NCBI GenBank assembly: GCA_011947345.1
Contig: JAAVTG010000521.1
Location: forward strand, 62,001-126,000
Length of the DNA: 64,000 bases
Direction: 5' to 3'
Source: Phytophthora quininea
Lineage: Eukaryota > Oomycota > Peronosporomycetes > Peronosporales > Peronosporaceae
The position numbers and the translations under genes were made by a program. Of this stretch, positions 32,190 through 43,787 are shown one piece after another. Every line of letters begins with the position of its first letter. Position 1 is the first letter of the stretch. The notes beneath the pieces were generated by a model. It saw only the letters and a program-made list of their open reading frames with translations. It had not been told where the DNA came from and did not search any database.

Positions 32190-32860
32190 ATTGAGGGCGA
32201 TTGCCACTCGTGGTGCATCATCGATCGTTGCTATTGTGCAGGCCCTGGCCAAATGGCCTGCAGCGGCGGAAGCTTCTATCGCTTCAATCGTGCAGCGTTC
32301 GGATCTGCTCGTTTTCTTAACGAATTCAGCGGCGATAATCTCCTCTGGTTCTACCGAAGCAAAGACGATAAATACGTCAGTGCCATTGATGAAGCAGCAC
32401 GTGGTGGCCTCTTGGAAATTGCCATCAGGTTGGAGAGGAAGCCTCGAAAGCTGAGCGTAGTCGAAAGAGGAAGCGCGTCGATAGTGATGTTCCGATAAAA
32501 ATGGGGATTCAAGATGAGCGTACCGGGTCAGGTTGTACAACAGCAGCATTGGATGGCGCGGCAAATTAACAACCACCACGACGTGGTTCGCTAGCTTTAC
32601 GACAACCAGTACAAGGCTGTTCTACTGATGCGACGGTGGAGCCGCATGTAGTGGACACCTGGAAATGTTGCAGTGGTGGTATGAACATCAAAACTAAGGG
32701 TGCACTACACAAGCCATGGATGGCGTTGCTACTGGAGATCATCTCGACGTTGTCAAGTGGCTTCACGAACATATCGACGCCGGATGTACAACGACCGCGA
32801 TGGATGAAGCTGCTAGTTGCCACCATCTCGAAGATTACCACTAACAGGATATCGTTGAGG
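32190..32860 (+). pseudogene. Ankyrin-family relics in series
   Basis: Three pieces are readable. The first is LWFYRSKDDKYVSAIDEAARGG at about 32340-32410. The second is a short degraded repeat near 32530. The third is a stretch at about 32690-32830 with two 28-residue repeat units, including GDHLDVVKWLHEH and CTTTAMDEAA. Stops and shifts separate them. Orientation and order suggest one decayed gene just outside the P1 right arm. Confidence 0.7.
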
Positions 32861-33356
32861 AAAACAACACGGCGGAGGCGAATAAATGTATTGCAATTAT
32901 TAGGAGGTCACTCCCTTCGAATTCGGTCGAGAATATGTCGAGCCATTCCTGGTTCGGAGCGTTGCCCCTCTCTAAGTTTATCCCTTTGGTCAGCGAGGAT
33001 GCGAGAAGCGTCTGGAAAAGTAAACGTTCGAGTGGACGACAGGCTGTATCAGCAGGCTAGCCGCAAGAAGACATCGTGATCTTTAAGCGCTTTGGAGGCT
33101 TTGCTACGGTAGTTAACTGCGAAGTTTCAAAGCAAAAGCATAACGTTTCTGGGCAGCTTTCACGTGTGAAGTGAGATGTTTTCTTCCATTTCATGTATAT
33201 GTACACTGTTCATGGCTTTGTCGAACTACACTAGCAAATCGACTTATGGAAAGCTTTCAGCCGCTGACCAAACTTTGAGTCGGTTGCCACCTTCGGTTTT
33301 AATCGTGGTGGCTCCCATGTCTGGGGTCCTACCTGGTTTCATCCGTAGGGTTCTAC
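32861..33356. other. Unassigned stretch next to P2 left edge
   Basis: About 500 bp without a convincing gene. A frame on the minus strand (33244-33357) joins directly onto the broken ankyrin pseudogene of P2, but its sequence is unrelated to the family. It probably belongs to an inserted or rearranged element that removed the 3' half of that pseudogene. Confidence 0.4.
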
Positions 33357-34508
33357 CTCCAGCAACCAGATTACGGAATTCAATTGCCCGTCCATCGCAG
33401 CGCTCACCATCGTCTGCTCTGATATCCACGAGCCGTTATCCTCCGATTCATCAGACACCACGAGCTTCGAGAGAGGAACGCACTTTTGCGTGTGCCACCA
33501 TTTTTCGTGAACGAACGAGCAACGTCGACCTTACCACGAGCTGCAGCAACTTCCATCGCTCTACCAGCTTCCTCAAGTCGTTGGTCGATAAGCCACGCAA
33601 TCATGTCGCTTCTGTTTTTGTCGACTGCTTCGTATACGGCCGTGCAAGCGTCCTCCAAGAACTCGTGCTTCCGCAGCCAATCTAACCAGACTGCTGTCTC
33701 CGATAGCAGCCTTGATTGTGCCCTTGGTGTTGTCTGGATCAATGTCAACATTGTAGTAGACCCACTCGAGTGTGTTGACATCGCCGCTTTCTGCTGCTGT
33801 CACAGCAATATCGTTCTCCTTCTCCGGTGTGGGACGAACGAGGTCCCAATGCTTCTGAATCCAGCCCAGCATGTCAAGATCACCGATCTTCGCTACATAC
33901 CCGCGACCCTCGCCATCAACCGAGGAGCTGGCGCGTGCTCTAAAGCCACTGCATCGTCGCTTTCTCCTGGCTGCATTCGCCATATCCACCCCACCCTAGC
34001 ACGCGGTATTGTTCGCGTCACGAGGCAATGGATTGTAGTCACCGTCGCCATCGACTTCTTCGCGTCCGAACTCTACGAAATCTGTTCGATCCAGAAAGAG
34101 GTACAACAGGCCAATTCTTCCCATGCTTGCTACAGACTCCACAGTTTCAGGAGAGACGCCACAGCCTGCAAAGTACTCAGACATCCACTCCACCATTTGA
34201 GTTCCTTCATGTTTCACAGCTGGAATTGGAAGCGACGGTAAAACTGATCTGTCCGTAGATATCTCCGTCTGGACCAAGGGGTTTCGTGATCAGGACCTGC
34301 GTCGACTCTCGGCAGTCGAGCTGTACCAGATCCGATCCAAAAGCTTGATAGAGTTTAATTTACAGGCTCGACGAAATTCCATCTCCACAGCAGTGTCCAG
34401 GAAGGCGGAAGTGGATTCCACCACATGACGTAGTTCAGAGAAACCAGGCTTGGAGTGGAAGAGCAGTACAACGCTAAGCAACGGGGGAGACGTCGGAAGC
34501 GACGACAT
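33357..34508 (-). pseudogene. Ankyrin-family pseudogene (P2 left), 3' truncated
   Basis: The head starts at the ATG at 34508 (MSSLPTSPPLLSVVLLF) and stops after about 72 codons. Pieces of the rest are open at 34277-33996, 33989-33573 and 33781-33404, in different frames. The gene ends abruptly at 33357, in the middle block. The mirror copy continues through the repeat array, so the truncation is private to this side. Confidence 0.85.
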
Positions 34509-34911
34509 CCACCTACAGAGCGTACTGATGTAGTAGGCTGCGGCTTTTTACCGCGCACAGTTGCTCAAGCTTCGCCTGTCGTTTTCCTGGACTGCCCAGA
34601 TGGGCCGGTAAGACGCGATGGGGAAAGAGTTTGTGGTACGGGAGGTCTCGAGCCGAGACTCTCGTCCGCAGTTTGGGATTTACCCGCAAGAGACCGAAGC
34701 AGCTATCATTGCTCATGTTGGTGCTTTGGGAGTTCCAGCTCCCACGTTGGTGCTCAGTGTGTCTTGGAATCCTCGACCTTCTGCAGGCAACTTCTAGCAA
34801 TCCCTGGGTAGTCATACTACCTCTGCTTTGACCCACTTGTTGACATCACTATGAAACGAGGTGATACTACCCACCTCACAATTAGAATATGGATCAGAAT
34901 CGGATTTGGAA
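34509..34911. other. Intergenic region between divergent ankyrin genes, P2 left
   Basis: About 400 bp separate the two start codons (34508 minus, 34912 plus). It is almost identical to 38820-39222 in the mirror arm, and this conservation reflects the recent duplication. No RNA gene was seen. Confidence 0.5.
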
Positions 34912-36806
34912 ATGGCGTCTCCACCGCCAATGCTGGCTGTGCAAGTGGTCTACCGCAGCCTGCCTGCGTTCGAAGCGCTGCCACACGTCGTGGAGATGAC
35001 GTCCGAGTTCCTGGACGCTTCTGTGGAGATGGAGTTCCGTCGCGCGTGCAAGTTTAATTCCGTCAAGCTGTTGGAGAAGATCTGGAACGCGTCATTGCTC
35101 GAAGACCCAGATAGCGAGTCCTCCCCTGTTGATACGGGTCCTGGTCACGGCGGCAAGTGGTCCAGGAGGAACTACCTTCGAGCAGATTCTTATTATAATG
35201 CCTTCCAGTTTAATTCCGGTATGCTCGAAGCTGTGAAACAGTCGAATATGGAGGTCGTTCGGTGGCTCTTTGAGCAGTTTGAACGTGGCACCATCTCTAA
35301 TGAAGTGGTACAGCACGCAGCAAAAGTCGGAAATCTGGGGTGTTGACTTTCTTCCGTGACAATGGAACCCCAGCAGAGAATCGACACAGAGACGACCTTC
35401 GTGACGGTGGAGAGAACTTTTACGTGTACTGGGGTTACGGCGACGTTGCAGCTGCTGCTGGGGCTGGGCAGCTCCAGACGATGCAGTGGCTTCAAGAGTC
35501 GACCAGCGTTAGGCGAAACGAGCGGGAAATATTGTTAGCTGCTGTCAAAAGTGGAAGCCTTGCCGTGCTGGAGTGGAGTCAAACACATTACCCTGATCAC
35601 AACGGACATTACAGCGGTGTAATGGTCGAAGCTGTTAGAACTGGCAAGCTTGAGATCATGCAGTGGGTTTTAGAGCATGGATTTGGAGGCGAAGGTCTTG
35701 GCATCGTTGAAGCTGCAGTTACTCTAGGCCGTGCTGACATGGTACAATGGATACTGGAGAACAACTTGGTGGTGGTCGATCAGGCTCTACATGTTGCCAT
35801 TTCTCGAGGAGAGCTGGACATTGGCAAGTACGTTTACGATCGGTATTGGTTCCGAAGAGAGCTAAACACGTTGCCTGCTAATGGAATACCATGGATCTCC
35901 AAGTTGACGATGGAAGGTGCTGTAAAATCTGGCAACTTGGATGCTGTTCGGTGGTTATTTGACACTTTTCATGGTGACTCAAATAATAATGTTGATTTCT
36001 TTGACCAAGGACCACCGGAACGACAGCCATTTATTGAGGTGGCAGCTGAGCACGGGCATCTAGATATTGTGAAATATTTGCACGCCTTAGAGTCTGTACT
36101 TTCAAATCAAGAACGGAGCTGCTCAAAGCCAACATGCACGACGATGGCTCTGGATGTCGCTGCTGCGAACAACTATTTGGAGGTAGTGTTGTGGCTTCAC
36201 GAAAACTGAACGGAAGGATGCACGACTGAAGCTATAGACCAGGCTGCGGCGAATGGACATCTCACTATTGTACAGTGGCTGCACAGCAATCGATCAGAAG
36301 GCTGTACCACAAATGCGATGGATGGAGCAGCAAGAAATGGCCACTTAGAAGTTGTGCAGTGGCTCCATGAATATACATTTGCGGGTTGTACGCATCTAGC
36401 CATGGATTGTGCCGCTGAAAATGGTCATTTGGATGTCGTCAAGTGGCTTCACGAGAACAGAAGTGAAGGTTGCACGACGGCCGCAATGGACAAGTCTGCT
36501 CTTTGGGGAAGGACGGACATGCTAATCTGGCTGCATAATAATCGCTCCGAAGGCTGCATGAAGAAGGCGATCGACAACGCCTCACAACAGAATCATTTCG
36601 CTGTGGTTCAATGGCTGACCGAACATGAAAAGCAAGGATGCACAAGCAGCGCCATGGACTTTGCCGAGTCGTGGCAGAACTTTGATATGCTGTTGTTGTT
36701 ACACTCACAGTTTCGTGAAGGTCGCACGGCGCGAGCTTTCCGCTTCAGTCCGAGTAAAGATATTTACCAGTGGCTTGAAGTCCATTACCCAATCGACCAG
36801 CCCTAA
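34912..36806 (+). pseudogene. Ankyrin-repeat gene (P2 left), frame break and one nonsense codon
   Basis: Starts MASPPPMLAVQVVYRS at the ATG at 34912. The head with GPGHGGKWSRRNYLR (about residues 74-88), the middle block (DIGKYVYDRYW near 35820-35850), about eight repeat units and the cap IYQWLEVHYP (end 36806) are all present. Two lesions interrupt it: a one-base break at about 35338 (GGGG run) and a TGA at 36207-36209, where the repeat WLHENR has CGA-to-TGA. Everything else is open, so the gene could be a recent pseudogene, or live if these are errors. It converges with the next gene, with only 48 bp between their ends. Confidence 0.8.
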
Positions 36807-36854
36807 GGTATCAATACAACTCACAGGAGTTGCTTGGCAAGAACGCTGTCACTC

Positions 36855-38819
36855 CTATTCATCTGGCTTCTTGTCGGGGTAGTGGATGCCAAGCCAATTG
36901 TAAATGTCCTTGGTAGCGTCGCCCCAACTTGCGTACTGAAAGGCATCCTCGCTGCAGCCCTCACGAAAGCGGGAATGTAAAAACAAAAGGATATCGAAGT
37001 TGTGGCAGAAGGCTGCACCATCCATCGCCGCCCTTGAGCAGCCTGCTGCTCCTTCGTGTTCAGCCAACCAGCGAACCACTTCGAAATGACCCTCGAGCGC
37101 CGCGTTGTCGATCGCTTTGTGCGTGCCCTCTGCTTTGCCATGGAACCATTTCAACACGTCGAGCCTCCTCGACGAGCTGCCTCATCGATTGCGTCTTCGC
37201 TGTAGCCTCCCCGTATGTTCATCCAGCCACTTGACGACCTCCAAGTGGCCATGTTCCGCTGCAAAATCAATCGCTAGGAACGTGGGATGCGCGGACGTGT
37301 GCTCGTGAAGCCATTTCAGCACATTTAAATGTCCATTTCGCGCCGCGCCATCCATCGCCCGCGTCGTGCAGCCTTCTGACCGATTGCTGTGGAGCCACTT
37401 GACAATGTCTAAATGGCCATTGGTAGCTGCTTCGTCCATAGCGTAAGTCGTGCACCCTTCCGTGCGATTCTCATGAAGCCACCGCACAACGTCGAAATGA
37501 CCGCTAGCAGCTGCGTTGTCCATCGCCGCTGTCGTGCACGTTGGCCCCGTGCCGCACGCTGTCTTCCCTCTCTCTCTTTCTGTCCTTGGTCGACGAAATC
37601 ACGGAGGCTAGCTCGTGCAGATACTTGACGACATCTAAGCGGCCTCTCGAAGCAGCGAGTTCCAAAGCGCCACTGGGATTAAGTGGGAGACGTCGGCGTC
37701 CCGGGGCAAACAAGTCAATGTCAAGTTCGTCGTGAAAAGTCTCGTACAGCCAGCGAACCGTGTCTACGTTTCCCTGCCTGCTGCATAAGCCATCGTCGAT
37801 CTGGTGATCCAGGACGAGTCGTCAACCCTACGCCCATCCGGTCGAGGAAGAGGATAAAACTTTTGTTTTCGAATGTGGGGCCAGTAGTTCTCGTAAAGAT
37901 GTTTGCCGATGTCCAATTTACCTCGCGATATAGCTTCTTCAAGAGCCTGTCCAGCCGATACGAACTTCTTCTCGATCATCCATAACACTAGATCCAGACG
38001 GTCTTTATCAACGACGTCGTCCAATGGAAAGTAACCTTGCTCGGTAAGCCCATGCTCCACAACCCACTCCATCATCTCAATGCGGCCAGTCCAAATAGCA
38101 AACCCCAGTACGTGTTGGCGTCCAGTGGGATAATGCGCCTGTGTCCACTCCAGTACAGCAATGTCTTCACTTCGAACAGCAAACTGCAATATTTCGTGAA
38201 CATCTCGTTGCACACGGGTCGATGCATGCAGCAGCTTCATGACTTCCATTTGCCCAGCCTCAGCAGCAACAGCAATGTCGCTGTGGCCCCAGAAGATGTA
38301 ATGCTTCTCCCCATTTTCAGACGCGTCTCGAATGTCTACTCCATCCTCGTCCTCCGCAGGGACCCCTTTTTCAAGAAAGAATCTCAACACCTCCAAATTC
38401 CCTTCTCTTGCTGCGTGCTGTACCACTTCATTAGAGATGGTGCCACGTTCAAACTGCTCAAAGAGCCACCGAACGACCTCCATATTCGACTGTTTCACAG
38501 CTTCGAGCACACCGGAATTAAACTGGAAGGCATTATAATAAGAATCTGCTCGAAGGTAGTTCCTCCTGGACCACTTGCCGCCGTGACCAGGACCCGTATC
38601 AACAGGGGAGGACTCGCTATCTGGGTCTTCGAGCAATGACGCGTTCCAGATCTTCTCCAACAGCTTGACGGAATTAAACTTGCACGCGCGACGGAACTCC
38701 ATCTCCACAGAAGCGTCCAGGAACTCGGACGTCATCTCCACGACGTGTGGCAGCGCTTCGAACGCAGGCAGGCTGCGGTAGACCACTTGCACAGCCAGCA
38801 TTGGCGGTGGAGACGCCAT
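36855..38819 (-). pseudogene. Ankyrin-repeat gene (P2 right), several frame breaks
   Basis: The ATG at 38819 gives the same head as the gene at 34912; the first ~137 residues are almost identical. From 38407 downward the two are clearly diverged paralogues. The first frame runs to 37764 and includes DIGKHLYENYW and a YPLPRP middle block. Repeats and cap follow in three other frames (37713-37504, 37523-37182, 37157-36855), ending IYNWLGIHYPDKKP. At least three frame changes make a full-length product impossible as written. Confidence 0.8.
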
Positions 38820-40375
38820 TTCCAAATCCGATTCTGATCCATATTCTAATTGTGAGGTGGGTAGTATTACCTCGTTTCATCGTGATGTCAACAAGTGGGT
38901 CAAAGCAGAGGAAGTATGACTACCCAGGGATTGCTAGAAGTTGCCTGCAGAAGGTCGAGGATTCCAAGACACACTGAGCACCAACGTGGGAGCTGGAACT
39001 CCCAAAGCACCAACATGAGCAATGATAGCTGCTTCGGTCTCTTGCGGGTAAATCCCAAACTGCGGACGAGAGTCTCGGCTCGAGACCTCCCGTACCACAA
39101 ACTCTTTCCCCATCGCGTCTTACCGGCCCATCTGGGCAGTCCAGGAAGACGACAGGCGAAGCTTGAGCAACTGTGCGCGGTAAAAAGCCGCAGCCTACTA
39201 CATCAGTACGTTCTGTAGGTGGATGTCGTCGCTTCCGACGTCTCCCCGTTGCTTAGCGTTGTACTGCTCTTCCACCAAGCCTGGTTTCTCTGAACTACGT
39301 CATGTGGTGGAATCCACTTCCGCCTTCCTGGACACTGCTGTGGAGATGGAATTTCGTCGAGCCTGTAAATTAAACTCTATCAAGCTTTTGGATCGGATCT
39401 GGTACAGCTCGACTGCCGAGAGTCGACGCAGGTCCTGATCACGAAACCCCTTGGTCCAGACGGAGATATCTACGGACAGATCAGTTTTACCGTCGCTTCC
39501 AATTCCAGCTGTGAAACATGAAGGAACTCAAATGGTGGAGTGGATGTCTGAGTACTTTGCAGGCTGTGGCGTCTCTCCTGAAACTGTGGAGTCTGTAGCA
39601 AGCATGGGAAGAATTGGCCTGTTGTACCTCTTTCTGGATCGAACAGATTTCGTAGAGTTCGGACGCGAAGAAGTCGATGGCGACGGTGACTACAATCCAT
39701 TGCCTCGTGACGCGAACAATACCGCGTGCTAGGGTGGGGTGGATATGGCGAATGCAGCCAGGAGAAAGCGACGATGCAGTGGCTTTAGAGCACGCGCCAG
39801 CTCCTCGGTTGATGGCGAGGGTCGCGGGTATGTAGCGAAGATCGGTGATCTTGACATGCTGGGCTGGATTCAGAAGCATTGGGACCTCGTTCGTCCCACA
39901 CCGGAGAAGGAGAACGATATTGCTGTGACAGCAGCAGAAAGCGGCGATGTCAACACACTCGAGTGGGTCTACTACAATGTTGACATTGATCCAGACAACA
40001 CCAAGGGCACAATCAAGGCTGCTATCGGAGACAGCAGTCTGGTTAGATTGGCTGCGGAAGCACGAGTTCTTGGAGGACGCTTGCACGGCCGTATACGAAG
40101 CAGTCGACAAAAACAGAAGCGACATGATTGCGTGGCTTATCGACCAACGACTTGAGGAAGCTGGTAGAGCGATGGAAGTTGCTGCAGCTCGTGGCAAGGT
40201 CGACGTTGCTCGTTCGTTCACGAAAAATGGTGGCACACGCAAAAGTGCGTTCCTCTCTCGAAGCCCGTTGTGTCTGTCTGATGAATCGGAGGATGACGGC
40301 TCGTGGATTTCAGAGAAGACGATGGTGAACGCTGCGACGAACGGGCAATTGAATTTCGTAATCTGGTTGCTGGAG
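38408..40375. repeat. Inverted repeat P2, right arm (~1.97 kb)
   Basis: Reverse-complement partner of 33357-35323. Private differences include one C fewer in a C run and a 3-bp loss near 39241-39280, which change the frame of the pseudogene head. The spacer is about 3.1 kb and holds the diverged parts of two convergent ankyrin genes. Confidence 0.92.
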
Positions 40376-41031
40376 ACGTTCCGGGATGACCCAGACGTCG
40401 ACCTCTGTGCACAGTATTCCGTGCCCTGCTCGCAGCTGGACAATGGACTAATTAGACTTGACCTTACCGCTACCGAAGACGGGAGTCTGCGATGAACGGC
40501 CATCTACACGTGTTGAAGTATCTGCACGAACTCTCGGCAGCGTTCAAGTCTGTCACCACCAAAAGTGAAAGAGAGGTGGGACTGTGAATGGCACCGGTCG
40601 GACGTGCTCGACCTCAGCGATGGACTTTTCAGTCGCCAACAACCACTTTGAAGTAGTGCAGTGGCTGCATGAGAGTCGGAGAGAGGGTGCACAGTACGCG
40701 CGATGAATTGGGCGGCGCATAATGGAAATCTGGAGCTCGTGAAATGGCTGAACGCGAATCGCTCAGAGGGCTGCACATCGGATGGAATGGACGGCGCTGC
40801 TCAAAATGGCCATCTCGAAGTGGTCCAGTGGCTGCATGAACACAACTGCTGGTTGTTTGACACTAGTGATGGACAACGCAATGGACACTTGGATGTTGTG
40901 CAATGGCTGCATTACAACCAAAGGGAAGGCTGCCCTTCCGATGCAATCGATCTCGCTGCTGCCTCTGGCATGCTACAGACCGCGGATTCAACTTGCGGAA
41001 CAATACAGCACTGTAAACGACATAAAAACTA
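39223..41031 (+). pseudogene. Ankyrin-family pseudogene (P2 right), full length
   Basis: Starts at the ATG at 39223 and carries the same stops as the P2 left pseudogene through the head and middle. It then continues beyond the arm edge (40375) with its own middle block, repeat units at 40610-40960 (WLNANRSEGC, WLHEH, WLHYNQREGC) and stops in between. A final readable frame is 40703-41031. The cap is missing or lost. The end abuts the outer edge of P3. Confidence 0.85.
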
Positions 41032-41084
41032 GACCATCTTCCCCAGCCTGGGTGTTCGCCTTGCCATCCACTTCGTGCCTCACC

Positions 41085-43636
41085 TTAGGACTCGTCACCG
41101 TCGGGGTAGTACTCGTCCAGCCACTCGTAGATGTCCTTGGGGCGCTCTCCGCCGCTCTTGAAAAATTGGTTTCCGCCCTCTGGCTTGTCGAACGCGCGCT
41201 CGGTGCAGCCTTCGATGTACTGTGCGTGGAGAAACAAAACGAGCTCAAAGTCGCCGCAGATGACGGCATTGTCCATAGCGTCACTAGTGCAGCCTTCCTG
41301 TCGGTTAGCTTGCAGCCAATACACCACTTCACGATGACCATCTTTCGCAGCGCCGTCCATTGCGCCAGTCGTGCATCCTTCTTTGCGGTTTTCATGCAGC
41401 CACTTGACAACATCCAAGTAGCCATTGCGAGCCGCACCGTCCATTGCCTCTGTCGTGCAGCCTTCGCTTCTGCTCGAGTGTAGCCACTCGACGACAGCCA
41501 AGTGGCCCTGGCGTGCTGCATAGTCCATGGCTTTCGTAGTGCACCCTTCCCACCGATTATCGTTCAGCCACTGCACTACTTCGAGGTGTCCATTTTGCGC
41601 AGAGCGATCCATGGCCTCGGTCGTACAGCCCTCACTGCGGTTCTCGTGGAGTCATTTTACAATTTCCAAGTGGCCATTCTGTGCTGCTCGATCCATCGCC
41701 TCCTGACTACATCCTTCATTGCGATTCTCGTGCAGCCATTGAACCATCTCGAGGTGACCGTTTGAAGCAGCGAGATCCATCGCGCGCTTAGTGCAGCCTT
41801 CCGTCCGATTGGTGTGGAGCCACTCCACCATGTCCAGGTGGTTGTTCGCAGCTGCTTGATCCATCGCCTCGGTCGTAAACGCACCTCTCATTCCTGCAGC
41901 TAACAGGTACTTTAAGACGGCTAGATGACCTTCTCTCGCTACAACCTCTAGGCTAGCTTTACGCTTATGCAGTGGACGGGACCGCGCGGTGGACTCGTCA
42001 AACACATCGCACTTTGGCTCGTCTCGAAACGTTTCGACCATCCACTTGACCGCGTCGAAGTATCCTCGCTCGGCTGCAGCTAGTACAGCCTCGTGATCAA
42101 TCCAACCAGTGAAAGGTGTGGACATCTTCTTTGGCTTTGTCAATGGATAGTGTTGCTGCTGGCAAATGCGCTGCCAGTAGCAATCATAGAGCTGTCGAGC
42201 CATCTCTAGCCTGCCATTCCCAGCCGCTACCCTCAAGGCTCGACCCGCTTCCACCTGCTTGTGATCAATTAGCCACTTCATCAAGTCCAAACGGTCCCTT
42301 TTGACTGCTTCATACACGGCCAACCCGCCATCCTTCGAGTAGTTGTGGCCATACAGCCATTTCATGACCGCCAACGAGCCCGCAGCAACGGCTTCCTTCA
42401 TCAACCCCTCGATAGTGAGGATGACACTATAATCTCGCTGCTTTGCATCTAGAGAAGCCACATTACCAACCCTTACTGCAGCTCTGGCGATTCCTCCAAA
42501 CTTGCGATCCGCATACGTGTTCATCTCCAGCCACTCCTCAGCATCAGAGTGCTTGTTTTTAATGGCACGGGCGATGTCGTCTCCACCCCACGTGATCGTG
42601 TGCTTCAGCAGGTCCGCAGGCGAAAGCTCGGGCTCAACCTCCTCCTCCTCTTGCTCGTTGTGAAAGGCTCGCAACTGTTCGGGAGAAAGTCGAATAATGG
42701 CTATCCCTCCGTTCTCACTCGCCATTGGCACCATTTCTCCGCGCACCAACCGATCAAGGGTGTCAAGAGCGGCCGCATTCCTTTCCGGAAACGGTCCTCC
42801 TCGTAAGTACTCGAGCACAGCTTGGTTCCCAGGATCGTCCTCTTCAGGGAAACCCTCAGCCATCATCACCTGCAAGGCTTCTCGAGTCATCTCTGGGTCT
42901 TGATGTGTACGAAAGACATGTACATCGCCTCCACGAGGCACTTGGGCCCGCATTAGTTCAGTAAGCCCCTCTCTTGGTCCTTCCCTCGAAGGAACTCGGC
43001 AAACATGTCGCCAGTCTCTCCTGGAGCTGGAGCTATGTGGTGATCTTGGAAAAGCAACGGGTCAAACGCTGCCGCGGCATTTCTCCGTCTCTCCTGTTCT
43101 TGTTCCTGTCGAAGATCGATCTCTCCGTCCAGTCCATTGTCCTTCCAGTACTGAAGGATGTCCACTCTGCCTGCTCCAGAGACGTACTCCACGGCTTTAT
43201 TAGGCACCACACAGCCCTTGAAGTGATCAAAGAGCCACTGGACCATCTCCAGACCGGGGTGCTTCACTGCCTCCACCATGGAGAGACGGAATTGGTAGTG
43301 GTTGTAGTACTTATCTGAACGAAGGTAAAGTCTACGGGAGAACGTGGTGCTGTGGCCGGGGCCTCCATCCGCTGGAGAGGGCTCCGTCTCGGGTCTGCAC
43401 CTGCTCCAGATCTTGTTTAGAAGAGCGATGGAGTTGAATCGGCAGGCCTTCCAGAACTCCAGCTCCACGGACGCATCTGCGAAGGACGAGGTCAACTCTT
43501 GGACGTGAGCGAGCGCGTGGAACTGCGGCCGAGACTGGTACACCAACTGCACAGCTAGTAGCAGCGACGACGACTGCGCCGCCTTCTGCTTCTTGGCCTT
43601 CTCGGCGCGTCGCTTGCTCCTCGACTTCTTGGCCAT
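41085..43636 (-). pseudogene. Ankyrin-repeat gene a (P3 left)
   Basis: The likely start is the ATG at 43636 (MAKKSRSKRR), although the frame also has an ATG at 43708, inside the promoter motif. A basic Lys/Arg-rich leader precedes the head (GPGHSTTFSRRLYLR). A long acidic insert follows (Glu-rich, about 42680-42600), then the middle block (ARQLYDCYW...YPLTKP), at least eight 28-residue repeats and the cap IYEWLDEYYPDGD at 41085. Two lesions: a one-base break at about 42955, where TAATG joins the frames, and a Trp-to-TGA at 41652-41654; the mirror copy has TGG there. No signal peptide, so a cytoplasmic or nuclear scaffold is inferred. Confidence 0.82.
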
Positions 43637-43705
43637 CTGCGCACTCGATGACGAATTCGAAAGTGACGTTGAAGTGGGAGACCGAGTGAAAAGCTTGCAC
43701 ATGGA

Positions 43706-43727
43706 CATAGTGAAAGCAAGTGTAAAA
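43706..43727 (-). promoter_or_regulatory. Conserved upstream motif, gene a left
   Basis: On the minus strand: TTTTACACTTGCTTTCACTATG. The same block, with two changes, lies upstream of gene c in both arms. TTCACT fits the oomycete initiator core (YCAYTYY), so transcription may start here and translation at the ATG 70 bp downstream (43636). Confidence 0.5.
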
Positions 43728-43779
43728 ATGCTTCGAATAGAAGGCTCAACTTGACGATTCCTTCAATGCTGAAGCTTTG

Positions 43780-43787
43780 TTCATGGG
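43780..43787. repeat. 8-bp target-site duplication (TTCATGGG), left
   Basis: TTCATGGG directly flanks the transposon at 43788 and recurs at 45225-45232. The mirror arm has it once, near 57125-57132 in reverse complement (CCCATGAA), with no element. Confidence 0.85.

Larger units (their letters stand above)
33357..35323. repeat. Inverted repeat P2, left arm (~1.97 kb)
   Basis: Matches 38408-40375 in reverse complement with very few differences. It contains a minus-strand ankyrin pseudogene, a ~400-bp intergenic region and the first ~410 bp of a plus-strand ankyrin gene. Both edges fall inside ankyrin coding sequence. Confidence 0.92.

Noticed and set aside
39487..40503. 338-codon minus-strand frame across the P2 right pseudogene (also 33486-34241)
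   Set aside because: Lies antisense to readable ankyrin sequence, has no domain, and contains the reverse complement of family motifs.
36207..41654. RIP-like C-to-T mutation of duplicated copies
   Set aside because: The three clear nonsense changes are all transitions, but in different sequence contexts and few in number; RIP is not known in oomycetes.
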